DNA of 60,000 nt from Nymphaea colorata (GCF_008831285.2 NC_045140.1:2585528-2645527), one strand, 5' to 3'. Counted from the first letter of the stretch, positions 12,481 through 25,103 are shown. Notes: generated from the letters alone by a model not told the origin. Program-made: numbers and translations.

Positions 12481-14980
12481 CTTGGCATTTAATCAGAAGG
12501 CACTTTCCTGGTTTGTACTAGAAACCTTCTTGTTACATTTTATTTTGTTTGTGGTTTGAAATGCAAGTGCTTCATTGTGGGAACTTAATGCTGAAATGGT
12601 AGATTGAGCTAGGCATTGGTGCTGGTTGAACTACTTGATGTCTTCCAAGGGGGAAATGTCTGTCTTCAAACGCTGCTTTTTCCTCACAGAAGCCTGTAAT
12701 AGTTAACTTGGCTTGGACATGGGAAGATACCACTTGAGGTAGTAGAGAAATGAGACTAAATCGAAGGGTTATTATATTAAGCAGCAATCGATTTCAATCC
12801 GCAGATAACCTTGACTTTTGTGGAAATCACTGAAGTCTGGGTCCTAATATTCGTCAATCCCTCCTTTGTCCTTGAGTTTGTAAAATTCGAGATTATCGTG
12901 ACTGGTGGTATAGCCATCAGGAGTAATCGGCAGGTACTTTTTGCTGCTATATTTAAATGTAGACTACATCAAATCAGATTGTTCCAGATATCTGTTTGCT
13001 GGTAGCTCAAATTCTCATAGTGCACCATACTCCCATCCATCTCTGCTGACCTGCTATAGGTAGAGTGACATTTTGAGGTTGGTCTAGGTCTTTCCTTTGA
13101 AGGATGGCAATGAGAACATTGGCACCGGGTACACAACTACACATGCGTGCACACATAGGGACAGGAAACAGTGTGGGTTTTCATATAAATTTCTCATTCC
13201 AACCTGCTAAGATCCCTGTTTAATGCCTGTCGAATGTATTTTGTTCTGCATGTTAACATATGTATATGTACGTGTGGATAAGTATAAACCAGTCCCAAAA
13301 TAGGGCTGGACTTTCAAGTTTCTTTCCATCTCTAGAATTCACCAATCGTGGGGTGAAGAGGATGATCGTGAGAAGGAAAAATAGGAAAAGAAGAATGGGA
13401 GAGAAAAAGTGATAGTGAAAGAGGAAAAAAAGAAAAACCAGGCCCACAATGAAATTGGTTGAACATGTTCCCTATACATATGTGTGTGTGTGTGTGTGTA
13501 CATCTAACGGTCTACATGTTTGATATGTATGTATATGAATATTTTTTTTCTTTCTTCTCTTGTACATTCTGATTTTCTGCTTTGCATTTTTTAGTTTTTA
13601 CTTTCTTTTTGTAATTTTTTGTTTTATCTTTTGTCAGCTAGTTATTGGCTGAACTGCGGTAGCAGTTGTCCCGCTCTGACATTCTAGCCATTGGAGCTGG
13701 CTCCTCTTCCTCATGGTGTATGTAGAGGTTGATCCTTCCTCAAGTGCATCACTTGCAGGAAACCCCCTGCGAATCCGTCAATCTGAGGAGCATGCCGAAA
13801 AAATCAAAGGATGGTTGGCTTTCTCCTGTGATCTAATGGACTAGTTGGGATCAGTTTTGAGCATTTTCTGAAGTGGTTGTTCTTTGAGAGTGTTGAAGCC
13901 TTTATCCTAGGTTCAGGTGAACACTTTGTTGCCTATAGATCGTAGTCACAAATACCGTTTTTGGGTTTTAAACAGTGAGGTTTTTTTAGGTATAATACAA
14001 TGGAGTTGCTTTTTCTTGGGAAAATCTGGGCAAATGTTAAAACAATTAAAAGAAATCCGAAAATTAAAATGCAAAAAATGCGAATGTAAAAACTAGGTAA
14101 TAAAAAATGGAAAGGACACATCTTTTTGCCATTTTTTTGGATGTCTTGTTTTTAACATTTTTAATACCTTTTTTTTTTCAAAAAAGACTGACTATGCTAT
14201 AGATTCATTTCAAATCTTTTTGTATCCCTGTCCACATTATCTTATTACATGATGCCCAAGCTGATGTTGTGTTTCCTATTACAGATTACTGGCTGCCTCG
14301 TGAAGTATGCTCATAGTGAAAGGTCGTTGTTTAAAGGAAGATCTTGTTCATGCCACCATTGTGAGCTTTGTTCACTTGAAGAAGTACTTTCTGGGTCTCC
14401 AAAGCTTCATCGAAAGGTTGGTGACTTGGTGTCTGTTTTTCGTTAATTGATTTGTTATGGAGGATGAGGAGTTTAGCTCCATCTCCTTTCTCAAACTACA
14501 GCCAATTATGTTACATGGGCTTCTACCTTAGAACATTGAGTTGTTGGCAATGGTCTTTGGAGTTTCTAGGTGGTTCCAATAATTAGCCTAAGGTTGTCGT
14601 TACCCAAAAGATATTCATATTACGGGTTTTGTTTAACAAGTTTATTCTTCAATAATTGTAATTAAATGTGCATTATGCAACAAGGAGGTAGATTAATGAG
14701 AACATTTGGGAACTCTTACTCAACTTTGGAATGAGCTTCTTCTTTGTAAAAAAAATCTAAATCATTTGAGCAACTTGGCAAAAAATCGACCAATGTTTTA
14801 GGACCTTTGGATTGGCCCATGCATTGAATAAAGAAGGGACTGATTCAAACTGATTTTTTTGGACTGCTTACGATAAAGAAGGGACTGATTCAAATTCAGT
14901 CAACTGATTCAAACTGATTTTTTTGGACTGCTTACGAAAGTCATAAAGACAGCTTTATGTGTAGTAGTTGCATTATAGGA
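12481..14980. other. Helicase 3' flank and gene-free DNA
   Basis: The first few hundred bases after the stop codon are probably the helicase 3' UTR; no single poly(A) signal stands out. Beyond that I see short (TG)n at 13482-13498, a T/A-rich stretch at 13960-14190, and an imperfect tandem duplication at 14828-14937. A short frame at 14285-14446 follows a TTACAG and includes a CSCHHCELC cysteine cluster, but I recognise no protein and no partner exon. Confidence 0.5.
14828..14937. repeat. Short tandem duplication
   Basis: ATAAAGAAGGGACTGATTCA occurs at about 14828 and again at about 14873, and CTGATTTTTTTGGACTGCTT occurs at about 14850 and 14915. The second copy has an extra CAGTCAACTGATTCAAA. 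It sits just upstream of the copia fragment that starts near 15040. Confidence 0.85.
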
Positions 14981-15039
14981 AAAACAGAGATTTTACCTTT
15001 TCTCTGATAAACTTTTGTCTAGAACACCTTCGAGACATG

Positions 15040-16500
15040 TTGCACTCAGCTATTTCGGGTCCTGTACCCATTGTGTCTAAAAGGGTGATTACCTTAATAT
15101 GTGATATTTGTTGGTGACTTTACTAGGCATTATTTTATTTGTGTTTTCAAATTCATATGCGAAGTATTTCGTAACTTTAAACTACTTGACAGTTGACACT
15201 ATGAATAAAATGAAGTTAGATCCAACATTGGGATTCTAAGAACCGACTGGTGGGGTATTTTTTAATGAGTTTAAAAAATGTTTGGAAGAAAATGGAATTT
15301 TACATCAACCTTCTGGTTAAGAAACCTCCTAATAAAGTGGACTCCTAGGAAGGAAACATATTCAGAGAACTTTTGGATGGAGGCTGCGCTTCGGTATTTT
15401 ATTTAACAGAATGGCCTCAGAAACCTTGAATGGTTCCTCACCCTTCTGAAAATGTATTTGATGTTGACCTAGATTTTGGGAGAATCTTTGATACAATTTT
15501 TTATCTATCAGATGAGAATGATAAACTTTAATCAGAACCCATTCCATGGGTTGTTGTGGCTACTCAGAGACTCAAAAGGTACATCAATTTTATGATCTAA
15601 AAAGTAACAAAACATAGCTTTAAGTAATGTAATTTTTGTTGAGAATAAGTTTGTCTTAGTGAGCGCAAGAAAGGAAATACAAGATTATGGGTTGACACCA
15701 GATTAATGATAAACATTATGCTTTTTCATCTGACTTGTGACCTAGTTTTAGTGATAATGTTGCTTATGAAGGTGATGATTCAACTAGATTGGAAAACAAC
15801 TCTGATGTTAATGCTTTTCATAATGATGTGGAACTGTCTAGGGATCTTCAAAATTATAATAAGGGTGAAAAGTTCATATTCGTTACAAAATTTGATTTAA
15901 ATTTAGAAGCTGCAAATCCTAATGTTCGAACATCTACAAGGACGTCTAGATCTCCTCAAAGTAAAGATTTTCTCAAAAAAGAGTTTTGAATCTCAGTTTT
16001 AAGCTTTTTAGCCTATTTCATTGGAATTGTAGTTCTCATTTTGGATGTTTTTCTATCGCAATTTAAATTTGTCTGTGGTGTTATTGAAGGATAAAGATCA
16101 ATAATGAGGCCATTGCGAGATCCTAAGTCATATGGACAGATAATTGGAGAATTATCTTATTTCATAACTATGCAGCTATATAGTACACATGTTTATGTTG
16201 CAAGCTAATATTATCATGCTCCTACTGCGGTTCACATGGGTGCAGCAATGATGTGTATTATTCAGTGCATCAAAAATACAACTTTCGGGGGGTCTATTTT
16301 TCATCTTCATCTTCATCATTAGATGTAATTTGCTTACATTAATGCAGATTGGGGTGGACCTAAATATTCATCACTTTCCTGTGAGTTTTGATATTTTTAT
16401 GATGGTCCCTCTTTTATCGACCAAGTAAGAACCAATGAAAGATCTTTGCGTTCTCTGTTGAAGCACAATATTACGTTCTAAGAAGTCTCAAGGACATGGA
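15040..16500 (+). mobile_element. Decayed Ty1/copia fragment: integrase, linker and RNase H, with RT core missing
   Basis: Across several frames on the plus strand the copia signposts appear in order: HSAISGPVP near 15040, EENGILHQPS at 15284-15313, FNRMASETLNG at about 15402-15434, GYSETQK-HQFYDLK at 15558-15600 (the post-integrase linker), and an RT-proximal low-complexity linker (RTSTRTSRSPQSKDFL) at about 15928-15977. RNase H pieces follow: DPKSYGQIIGEL near 16119, HAPTAVHMGAAM near 16216, INADWGG near 16341, and VEAQYYVLRSLKDMD near 16457. The RT core normally lying between the linker and DPKSYG is absent; only about 140 bp separate them. Multiple stops show it is dead. Confidence 0.82.
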
Positions 16501-16529
16501 TCCGAATACTGAAGATACTTCAAAGCTTT

Positions 16530-16540
16530 GTGTGTGTGTG

Positions 16541-16570
<30 letters not shown>
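16530..16570. repeat. (TG)n(TA)n(TG)n microsatellite
   Basis: TG, TA and TG blocks in succession, directly after the RNase H remnant of the copia fragment. Confidence 0.9.
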
Positions 16571-16571
<1 letters not shown>

Positions 16572-16953
16572 AAGAACTTGTTCTATGCAATAACCAAGTA
16601 CATTGAAATGGGTTGCCACCATATTTGAGAAAAATACATAAGGAAACCATCAGTCTACAATTTGTGTAGTATCCTGAACTAGTTTCCAGTTTAGTCATTA
16701 TCAGTGGTGAGGGGTGCCCTCAAGTACAGCGTGTAGAGTCTTGCTCAAACGGATGTCAAGAATTTCTCTCATCCACTCTAATGACAACAAGCATATGCAT
16801 TGTGGCGGTGGTCCATCTGAGCACTAGTTCTTCCACGCCTGATGGTCAGCGGAGGAGCATATGCATTGTTGCTGCATGATGGCCGTGTTCACTCATTTCT
16901 CCTCAACTATGTCAGTTCAGAAAGGAAATTTTAAACCTAGTTTGTATGGCTGA

Positions 16954-17187
16954 GGGGTCGTTTGGCTAATGAAATGGTAACATACTATTTTATGAGACTC
17001 CTTCAAAAATTGGGGCAGGTTATTGTATTAGCTTTGACAAATGAAACACTCGGTAAGTATTTCATAAATCTGCCTTAAAGATTGGAGTGGATTTATGGGC
17101 ATTTAGTTGTAATGTTTCATGAATGTGTTTTAATTTTTGAGATAGATTTATAAAACACTTAGAGTGTTCCAACTGCCAAACGACGAC
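16954..17187. mobile_element. hAT-like MITE, ~234 bp
   Basis: The left end is GGGGTCGTTTGGC and the right end is its inverted near-copy GCCAAACGACGAC. GGGTCGTTTGG termini are typical of hAT-related MITEs in many plants. The interior is AT-rich, with a loose inverted symmetry around GATTTATGGGC / TTTATAAAACA. I could not identify a convincing 8 bp target duplication. Confidence 0.65.
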
Positions 17188-17793
17188 TATTGATTGATGT
17201 CCGGAAAGCTGGAACACATGTTTGTGTTGACAGATACAAATAGTACATATTAACAAGATGATGTTCGGTATCTATTCAGGGTTGTATCCAGATGGCGAAA
17301 CCCAACCTGTGTGTTACTGGGTGTTGTTACTTGGGTTGCTCGTGTCATTTTCAGATTAGAAAGGTGAACAATGCAGGTAAGCAGTAGTGGATTTGAGTCT
17401 AGCCAGAACCTTTCCCATTAAAAGCCTTTCATTAGTCAAACATTATTGATCCAAAACAAATAAATGCACTTCTCGATGCCCTGTCAATGGACGTTCGTAG
17501 TAGTTAGTTTTTAATTCAATGCTTCTGCCAAAGCCTGATAACCGTTGTTGTTTTGTGACGAGATTTTTAGTCGAGGGCAGTAAAATAGTGACGAACAGTC
17601 GTGCATATGCTTAATGGACTGTTTTTTTATCATTCAAATTCAGCACTCTGAATTCTTTTTCTTCATTAATAAAATATTCGCGAAGATGCCACGAAGACAA
17701 ACATTATTGGAGTAAGAATTAAGAACGCAATATCTAACGTCGAGGACAAGTTTCAATACCCGAGAGCAGTGAACAACATAGCATGAATTCATA

Positions 17794-18180
17794 GAGTAAT
17801 TTTATTTTCCTAAATTACATCGACACGACTAGAATGTGTCTCAGTAAAATTTTATATGGTTTAAGGAGCCCATTTAAAGGAAATTGGGCGGGATCGATCT
17901 GCTGAATCATCTTCGTTTCTATTATTTTCATCTCTCAAACCTGCCCGTCAATATTATTTTAATCTCAAAAACCTGCTTTGCATCAAAGGAAGTAAACATA
18001 ATTGAGGAGTAATTTCATTTCCTAAATTTCATACAAGCGTATTGGTAGAACTTTTCATAGTTTAATATGGAAGCCCATGTGAAGGAATTTGGGCAGGACC
18101 GATCTGTTGAATCATCTTTGTTTATTACTATTTGACAATATTTTGATCTCACGAACACGCCTGTTTCAACAAATTAAACC
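17794..18180. repeat. Two tandem copies of a ~213 bp unit
   Basis: The first copy starts at 17794 (GAGTAATTTTATTTTCCTAA) and the second at 18007 (GAGTAATTTCATTTCCTAAA). Both continue with a GCCCAT-AAGGAA-TTGGGC-GGA-CGATCTG block and TGAATCATCTT-GTTT-TATTA, and end in CTCA-AA-CCTG. Similarity is roughly four in five by eye. No gene was recognised. Confidence 0.78.
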
Positions 18181-21100
18181 TCATTCTTGTGACAATTTGA
18201 GAGAAAATGGTCCCGGATAAAGTGGGCATCAGGTTGGGTACCTAATGGCTTTAGCTCAGACCAGGTTGGACCTCCCGCGGTAAAAAAAAGGGTCTCAGGC
18301 TGACAATTTCTCGGGCTGGGCCGTCTTTGAGCCCTCGGAATCTGACGCGATTGTAAATTTCCAAAGTCATTCAATCACAAAATGTCAAAATTTGGTGATT
18401 TTGCAAGAGTATTAATTAAGCGGAATCAAGGTTGTAGATTTGTATCTACGCAATAAAATTTTGACAACAATAACTTGTAAAGTAGAATTCACCTGGTAGT
18501 TCTTTTAATTTCATTGGTCTCGATTCGTTGAAATTATAGAAAATACGTGCTCCTACGACTACTTATATTACAAAGAGCAGGGAAATTTCTTTTTCCATTC
18601 TTTCTTTCCTATAATTTCAATTTTTTGCAGTTTTTTAATATGAGTTATACTCCATAATTTTTTTGCAGAAGGGGCTGGCATCAACTTTCCTTGGCTTGAG
18701 AAATTAAACCTGTTAGGTGATACATGGTGATAATGAAAAAAATATTTTCTGGCTGTCGGTCTTTGTCAAGTTAACAGGTCCATTGTAAACCCTTATTTGA
18801 TAACTTTCATGAAATGTGTAGCTCTTATAAAAGGGTCACAAAAAGTAGTCGATTTTTTCAAAGTTATAGAAAACATGGGCCCAAAAATGAAAATGTTCTC
18901 TGAAAACAGTATTTAAACTCCACGGTGAGAATGCGAACCCATATAGTTTCCCTTTATGCTTTTAAATCAGAGAGAGAGGGAGCAGGCCGCGAAATCGCCG
19001 GTCAAAAGTTCCGACCGGATTTGGCCCTGCCAGCGATGTCAATATCTTTACTCCTTACAAATTTTGCAGTACGGATTCCGTCTGTCCCAAAATTTGTCCA
19101 AGAAGGTGGCTAAAAAGAATCGATCTTGACATGATAATGGCCTAATGGGGGTGATGGAAACTCCAAAATCGATGTCATATTCTGTTCATACGTATTAAGG
19201 CCTTTCAGAGCATTAACTTCTCCTTCATCCGTCGTGCACTGCTGCCTGAACCTACTCCTAATTCTGGCAAGCATTATTGGACTTTAGTGCGGAGATGGGC
19301 CATCTACATCAACGCTACCTGTCTTTCATGTGCCACCGTATGCAGAAAGTAACCGAAGGCTCTCGCGTGAACTTTGGTCATGGACTGGAGGCGAGTCTTC
19401 AAAATGAAGGCCCACGGCAACTTCCTCCCAAAGAAGAAGAAGAAAAAATCTCCTTAAGTCTCATTTTACTCATTCTAAATAAGCACGTTAGAGTCAAGGG
19501 GTTAAGGGCTTTAGTCTAGTTGGTCGGACTGTTGGGTAGCTGTCAGCACATTTTAATTCCCATGAGCGCTAAGTCGCGATGCTACAAATGGCAGCATATG
19601 TGCAGTGGGGAAGGAGGATCCTGCTCAGGCACACCCAAAGTATACTTATCCACACTATTCAGAGCCCTTGGTTCGGTGGATCTCAATCTACTTTGTAACA
19701 GTTTTGGCTCAAATTCAGAGCCAACTCCAAAAAGGCTAGAAATGAGGACAACTATTTATTTAATAACTCCATTTTATAAGTTTTTGAAGATGCCTCACAA
19801 TGTTCAATACTATATTAAATTTATGAGATATTATAATTCAACCCCCTTAATTAAACCCATTCCTAGGCCCGAGCCGATGGTTCGGTAGGTCTCAACCTAT
19901 TCCCTAGCAGTTTCTACTTCAACCTTAAAAAAACTAAAAACCAGGACAACCATCTATTTTATAATATAAATCTTTAAAGATTCTTCACAAAAATTCTTCA
20001 CAATCTTTAAATATAGGAGATGTTATAGTTTTAGTCGCTACTCTAAAAAGGCCCACGTTTGTTTATTCCCTTCATTTTGGGCAAAATCTGACCTGCATGC
20101 GGATCATCTTCATACTCTATCATCAGCCATATATCAGTTGGCATATGTGAAACAATTGTCCTTGATATTTGTGACAATGGGGATATAAAATAGTTGTGAT
20201 AATATCGACACTTAAATATCGAATCTCTCTCCCAGATTGCCCATCTCTGACTTTCCCATTCATATGAACCATTAAGTTACACGCTTTCTACCTTTGAGCA
20301 TTATTTGAAACTCCAGATCCGGTGAATGATTCTTTAGATTTCCCTAGATTTGCCCGAACTAAGGTTTCTTCGCAAATGCAATAATTGCGATAGTTGGAAG
20401 CTAACCATCAAGCTGTCCTCTTCCACTTACATCCTATTCGAATTACCTGATACAAACAAATGAAAGATGTTAGCCGGATAAGGATGTCAGTGGTAGTCAG
20501 AAACATAATGTAAGGTGGTCGGAAATGTCTGTGGGCGACTTTACATCAGACCAGTTTATTTTGTTCAAACGCAGCTTATGATCAAATGACAATTAAAGAA
20601 AAGCTAAGTTGGAGCTCTCGTACTGGAACATCGGCCGTAAAAATGTATCAGATTAGCTATCTAAACATGTTTATGCATATGGCAAACTCGCCTCCGTTCA
20701 AATAATTGGAAATAGAGGACATTCAACATCAGATTCTAGTTATTCTTTGACTAGAAAATCGAGGTTAAAAGTTTAGTGCTATTTCTTTTTTTTTCGATTT
20801 TTTGGTGCACCGAGACTTCCGGCAAGTAATCAGGTAGGCTTTCATTGTTGCGGAAACAAAATTTATACAGTTTTGGAGCCAGAAAAATTTGTAGAGGGGC
20901 ATTCATTCACAGATTTTTATATCCGAAAGATAAATACGTATATAACAAAACAAATATTTGAATTTATTAATATAAAAATAAAAAAATATTGAAGGGCTGG
21001 TATAGACAACTGTCCACTCCAGCCCATATGTGGCTCTGTCTCTGACCACAGACCTGAAGAACCTGATCTTTCTTAAGGATTTCAAATGTCCCGGAGTTTG

Positions 21101-22300
21101 GCAACCAGGAATCTTCACTTGTGTATGTATGTGTGTCCATGCGTAGCAAAGAGCGAGCATGTTTGGCCGGAAAAAGTTTCTGGTGTTTTGGAGTTCCTAT
21201 ACTGCACCAGAAGCTAGATTTGAAAATAATTTTCTCGAACTAAATTCTTGTGCAAAAAAAAACAAGATGAACCGTCGACCATATGCGCTTTGTTAAAATA
21301 GCGTTTGGGCTACAAAATTCTCTATGGCTCAGGAGGATCACAAGAAATGAACTTCGGGAAAGAGAAAACCCAAGGAAAGCTGACGCTGCAAGGTGGCCAT
21401 GGCAATAAGCTAAAAGCAACACCACCAACCTAAATGGTAAGTGAGCAAGCTTGTCTCTTGTACAGTATATGTAAAAGCAACGCCCCGTGAACCATATGCA
21501 GTCGAGTCGGAAAGTGTTTTTAAGAGAAAAAAGGTACTGTTTTGTTTAGATTCTCGAGGAATCGTCCTGGTACCGCAGATGGCGGTTGCCACTGTGATAG
21601 CCATGGTCCGATTCCGCTTAACCTTGTCTGTCAGAATTGAGAAAGAAACTTGAAGGGCGATACCAGAGTGCTCAAGAGAGCTTCACGACTGGCTTTTCTC
21701 TTCCAAAAATGCAAAAATAGACACCCACCGGTTCGCAACAGCAAGAACATAGGAAGGAGGCTGTAATTTGACATTACTGATCACGCATCTGCATCGCCAC
21801 CACTGTTTGCAGAAAGGAAATTGATTGAGAAAAGAGAAAAGGCGTCTTTTGGACAGTGCATATCTTCTCGGCAACCACTTAACAATTAAAATTCTCTACC
21901 TTTACTTCTGAATGAAAGTAATGTAAGATAGCTGTTGGCCAGTCTACTTTTTGGAAAAAGGGCACCCGAGTCACGACCACCCATCAGAAGGATTGAAAGA
22001 GCGAAACAATAACAGAAGCAATTTTTGATAGCATAGGTCTTGACGAGCTGTAAAGAGGTCAGACTTGAAGAGTTATTATGGCATCGCGATTGTTACATCC
22101 ACTTCTTTCAGTAAAGAAAAACTACTGCTCAACTTTGCTTTAAACATGAGAAAAGCAATATTTGCCTGCATCCCTGCAAATCTCTCCTTTCCTCTCATCC
22201 AATCTTAATCAAGAATCAGGAATAGGCAGCCGGCACATCAAAGTGATTGACAATATTTTTTTTCTTACCGGTTCGACAAAACCCATTATATGAATTTTTT
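18181..22300. other. Gene-free intergenic stretch with dispersed repeats
   Basis: No convincing gene. 18210-18330 is a GGGC/CCTG-rich fragment resembling the pieces at 36750-36840 and 40490-40620. 19640-20040 holds two units of a dispersed repeat listed separately. Open frames up to 122 codons (19520-19888) start inside repeats and have no recognisable domain. Around 20890-21000 a fragment starting near AGAGGGGCATTC resembles 35920-35990. Regulatory sequence for the zinc-finger gene lies on the other side of that gene, not here. Confidence 0.5.
19640..20040. repeat. Dispersed repeat, two diverged tandem units
   Basis: Each unit has GGTTCGGT-G-TCTCAA-CTA, then an AGCAGTTT/AACAGTTT block, AGGACAACTATTTA or AGGACAACCATCTA, and a CCTCACAAT/CTTCACAAT-TTCAATA-type block. 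A third copy lies at 30930-31125 (GGACAACCATCTATTCAATAA, then CCCTCACAATCTTCAATACA). This is a repeat family in this genome; class unknown. Confidence 0.72.
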
Positions 22301-22947
22301 GCTGTAAAATCATGCCAACGAAACAAGAACTAAATTACATTTCCTTGCTGTTTCTGCTGCTTTTCTGTTGCTCGAACGCTATCGGAAGACTGGGGGAAGA
22401 AAAAAAAGAAGAGATTCCTACGGTAAGACAAACAGATTCTTGACCACAACACCGTAAAATTATTTGTTAAAGACCGTCAATGGCAAAAGAAGCAAAAATC
22501 CTTTCTAGGATCCGACGCTATTACTATACAAACGAATCTGTAAATCTACACTTAGAAGTGACATAGGTCATAGAACATGTAAATATGATTTTTCTGGCAA
22601 GAACCATTGCAACTTGCAATGACTAAAACAACAACCGAGAATACTTACGCTCTTCAGAGGCATCTAACCATGCCAAACAAATTATCAAAGTTTACAGACA
22701 ATCCCCAAACATAAACAAAAAAACTAGCTGGAAGAAAGGTTAGATCAGTTTAACATGGAACAGAAAATCCAACACAAATACGCCTGCGGTTGCTATAAAC
22801 AGTGAATCAAATGCAACAAATATGGGACGCAAAAGTAATATCATATTACACCAAATTGGCAGTTACACCAATACCCACATTCACTAATTTTCTCAACCCA
22901 AACCAGTACAAGTAATACCATAGAAAGCAAAGAAGAGGGAAGAGACT
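22301..22947 (-). other. 3' flank of the SAP gene
   Basis: A-rich on the plus strand, with no competing gene on either strand. It probably contains the zinc-finger gene's 3' UTR; I cannot point to the cleavage site. Confidence 0.4.
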
Positions 22948-23574
22948 TCAGATCTTGATGATCTTAGCGGCTTTAACCACAGGATTTTCTCTCGCAATTG
23001 CCTCTCTTCCCGCAGCTTTGTAGTCATACGAACAACCGTGGGCGTCCGAGTAGCGGTGCCGGGCACAGAAAAGGTCCCCGCAGCGGCACCGGAATCCCGT
23101 CAAGCCCACCTTCTTGTGGCAGCTTGAGCACCGAAACACGGTTGTGATCATTTTCGAAGGCCGGTCCTCTATAGCCGAGTCCAGGTCCCGGGGACGCTTC
23201 GCGGGCGTCTCTTTTGATGGCGTACACGGTGGCGAGGGTGAAGGAGAAGAACAAGAAGACGGCAGTAGTGGTGGTGTTGCTGTCGGAAGAGGTGGTGGTG
23301 CTGATGATGACAGTGATGGATCTTTGGGCGGTGGCAGCGACGTTGGTGGTGGTGGTGGTGCTGCTGCCGCTGCTGCTGCTGATGGAGGTGATGGTGGCGT
23401 TGGTGATGGTGAGGAATTGGGCTTTTTCAGGAGGTATTCGCCATAGCATTTGACGCACATGTTGAGGGTGGTAGGGCTACCAAAAAGGCCACAATTGTTG
23501 ACGCAGAGGATGAGACCCTCCTTGATCTTACAGTCGGTCTCATCCTTCTCCCTTTTCCAGCTTTCCTGAGCCAT
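22948..23574 (-). CDS. Stress-associated protein (SAP), A20/AN1 zinc finger, 208 aa
   Basis: Single uninterrupted coding exon. The first ATG is 23574-23572; the frame is open for eight more codons upstream but only to a GTG, and the MAQESWKRE start is the one usual for the family. The A20 finger spans about residues 22-46 with Cys24, 28, 40 and 43 (CVNNC-x11-CVKC). The AN1 finger spans about 149-189 with Cys149, 152, 163, 165, 170, His173, His179 and Cys181: complete. Plant A20/AN1 proteins are cytoplasmic/nuclear regulators of abiotic stress responses, with A20 binding ubiquitin; whether this one is a ligase is not shown. The linker (about 52-120) is a long Pro/Ser/Ala tract, making the protein longer than the usual 150-175 residues. 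AAACCCTA-type boxes lie upstream at about 23613 and 24008, common in plant leaders. An intron in the 5' UTR is usual for the family and possible here, but I cannot fix it. Confidence 0.93.
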   Translation of the reverse strand: MAQESWKREKDETDCKIKEGLILCVNNCGLFGSPTTLNMCVKCYGEYLLKKPNSSPSPTPPSPPSAAAAAAAPPPPPTSLPPPKDPSLSSSAPPPLPTATPPLLPSSCSSPSPSPPCTPSKETPAKRPRDLDSAIEDRPSKMITTVFRCSSCHKKVGLTGFRCRCGDLFCARHRYSDAHGCSYDYKAAGREAIARENPVVKAAKIIKI

Positions 23575-24240
23575 AAAAGTTTCCTCGCTTCCCTCCACAG
23601 GGACCGTATGTCAAAACCCTAGTTCCAAATGGGTTGAAACCACCCAGAAAACTCCCGAAATCGCAAGATTTCCAAATGGCACGTTATCGGAATTACACAA
23701 ACCGGAATCACGAAAAAGGAGAAAACCCCAACCGGACTCAAACCAAGAGGGAAGGAGCTAATTTGACGACGGGGAAACTTTTAAGCACAAATCGCACGGG
23801 AAGCAAGCAAGTTTTTCAGATGAAAACGCAGCATCAGAGAACAAGCAAGCGATTGATGCCGAAAAAAAGAAAAAGGGAAAATGGAGGACGCGAAAAGAGA
23901 GATTCGTCAGAAAACCTCATGGCGACCAACACAAGAACAGAAAACAAGAAATAAAACGATTGAAGAAGCTAAAAACCAAATTAGAGAGCTAGGAAGGAAC
24001 GAAAAAGATAGGGTTTCGGGAGGAATCGATGGAGAAAATGGTCTCCCTCGCATATGATCGATTGATGGGCGTGTCCCGGAACCCTAGCAACCAAAAAAAG
24101 GGGGAAGAATTTGGGGGAAATCTCGAGACAGTTTTCCTCCAGAAAAATAAATACCTGGAACCACGAATTAGAGAAAAACCAATTATCAACAATAAAGTAT
24201 TAATAAATTAGGGAAGAAAGAAGATGACAGTGGATGGGAC
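23575..24240 (-). promoter_or_regulatory. 5' leader and proximal promoter of the SAP gene
   Basis: Read on the minus strand this holds AAACCCTA/ACCCTAG boxes near 23620 and 24010, a pyrimidine-rich stretch around 23965-24010 and an AT-rich TTATTAATACTTTATTG block near 24190-24210. The composition fits a leader, possibly with a leader intron, followed by core promoter. No transcription start can be set from sequence alone. Confidence 0.4.
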
Positions 24241-24382
24241 GGAATTAAATAAAATATTTAACAAACAAAAAGGTTATTGTTGAATAATTTATTTAAAAGG
24301 TTTAAAGGTATAGGACAAAAGGTAACTTTTGCACTCAGTTCTTTTTACAGAAGTGCCACCAATTTCGCTCTAGTTACACAAA

Positions 24383-24410
24383 TGCGCGCGCGCGCGCACA
24401 CACACACATA
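24383..24410. repeat. (CG)n(CA)n microsatellite
   Basis: GCGCGCGCGCGCACACACACAC run followed by ATATGC, in the distal upstream region of the SAP gene. Confidence 0.9.
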
Positions 24411-25060
24411 TGCACATAAAAGAAATCCTATACTGCCGTATGTATGATATCATATTAAAATGATCATAAATCATTCTTAAAAAACATGACTCATAGTGTT
24501 TTTTTTATTTATAAATTGATAAATAAGGTAAGTCTGTCAGGATTGTTTGATCAATTAAAATGGAATAATATGTAATATGAGTATTTGTGTACCCTTGGCA
24601 AAGTTTGTGATATTTCTCCATTCAAAAACCATTGACAAAAAAAAAAATATATATATATATATAATTAACTATACTATGAACGGTGGCTATATCACAATCC
24701 TTAGCTAATGTTCATGTGATATTGGTCTTTAACAATGGTTTTGAATTTTTAGCCAAATGGCAATATATAATAACCAAACCTCTTAAATTGTTAATAAAAT
24801 ATATTTTAAATAAAACATAAACATTCTACAATGTTTACAAGCAGTAATTTAATATAAAAATAAGTTTTAATTTGACTTGCTTTTATTAAAAAATGTTGGT
24901 CTTTCTATTAGTAAATTTTGATGTTATAACAATTATTCATTTTCCTATTACTCCAAGACATTATTCGACTAAAAAAATGATTAACTTAACGTACGTTTTT
25001 ACCAAAATAATCTCAATATCATATCTATATGGTTGAACTGTGCAAAAAATTGCTTTAACA

Positions 25061-25069
<9 letters not shown>

Positions 25070-25100
<31 letters not shown>
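25070..25100. repeat. (TA)n microsatellite
   Basis: About 15 TA units. Confidence 0.95.

Positions 25101-25103
<3 letters not shown>

Noticed and set aside
14285-14446. Exon-like frame with CSCHHCELC after a TTACAG
   Set aside because: No matching upstream or downstream exon and no recognisable family; the copia wreck begins soon after.
23024-23458. Open frames of 79-144 codons on both strands across the SAP gene
   Set aside because: They are shadows of the GC-rich linker of the A20/AN1 gene; low-complexity Ser/Thr/Gly runs only.
23634-23954. 106-codon plus-strand frame upstream of the SAP gene
   Set aside because: Lys/Arg/Asn-rich read-through of the leader on the opposite strand; no domain or splice partner.
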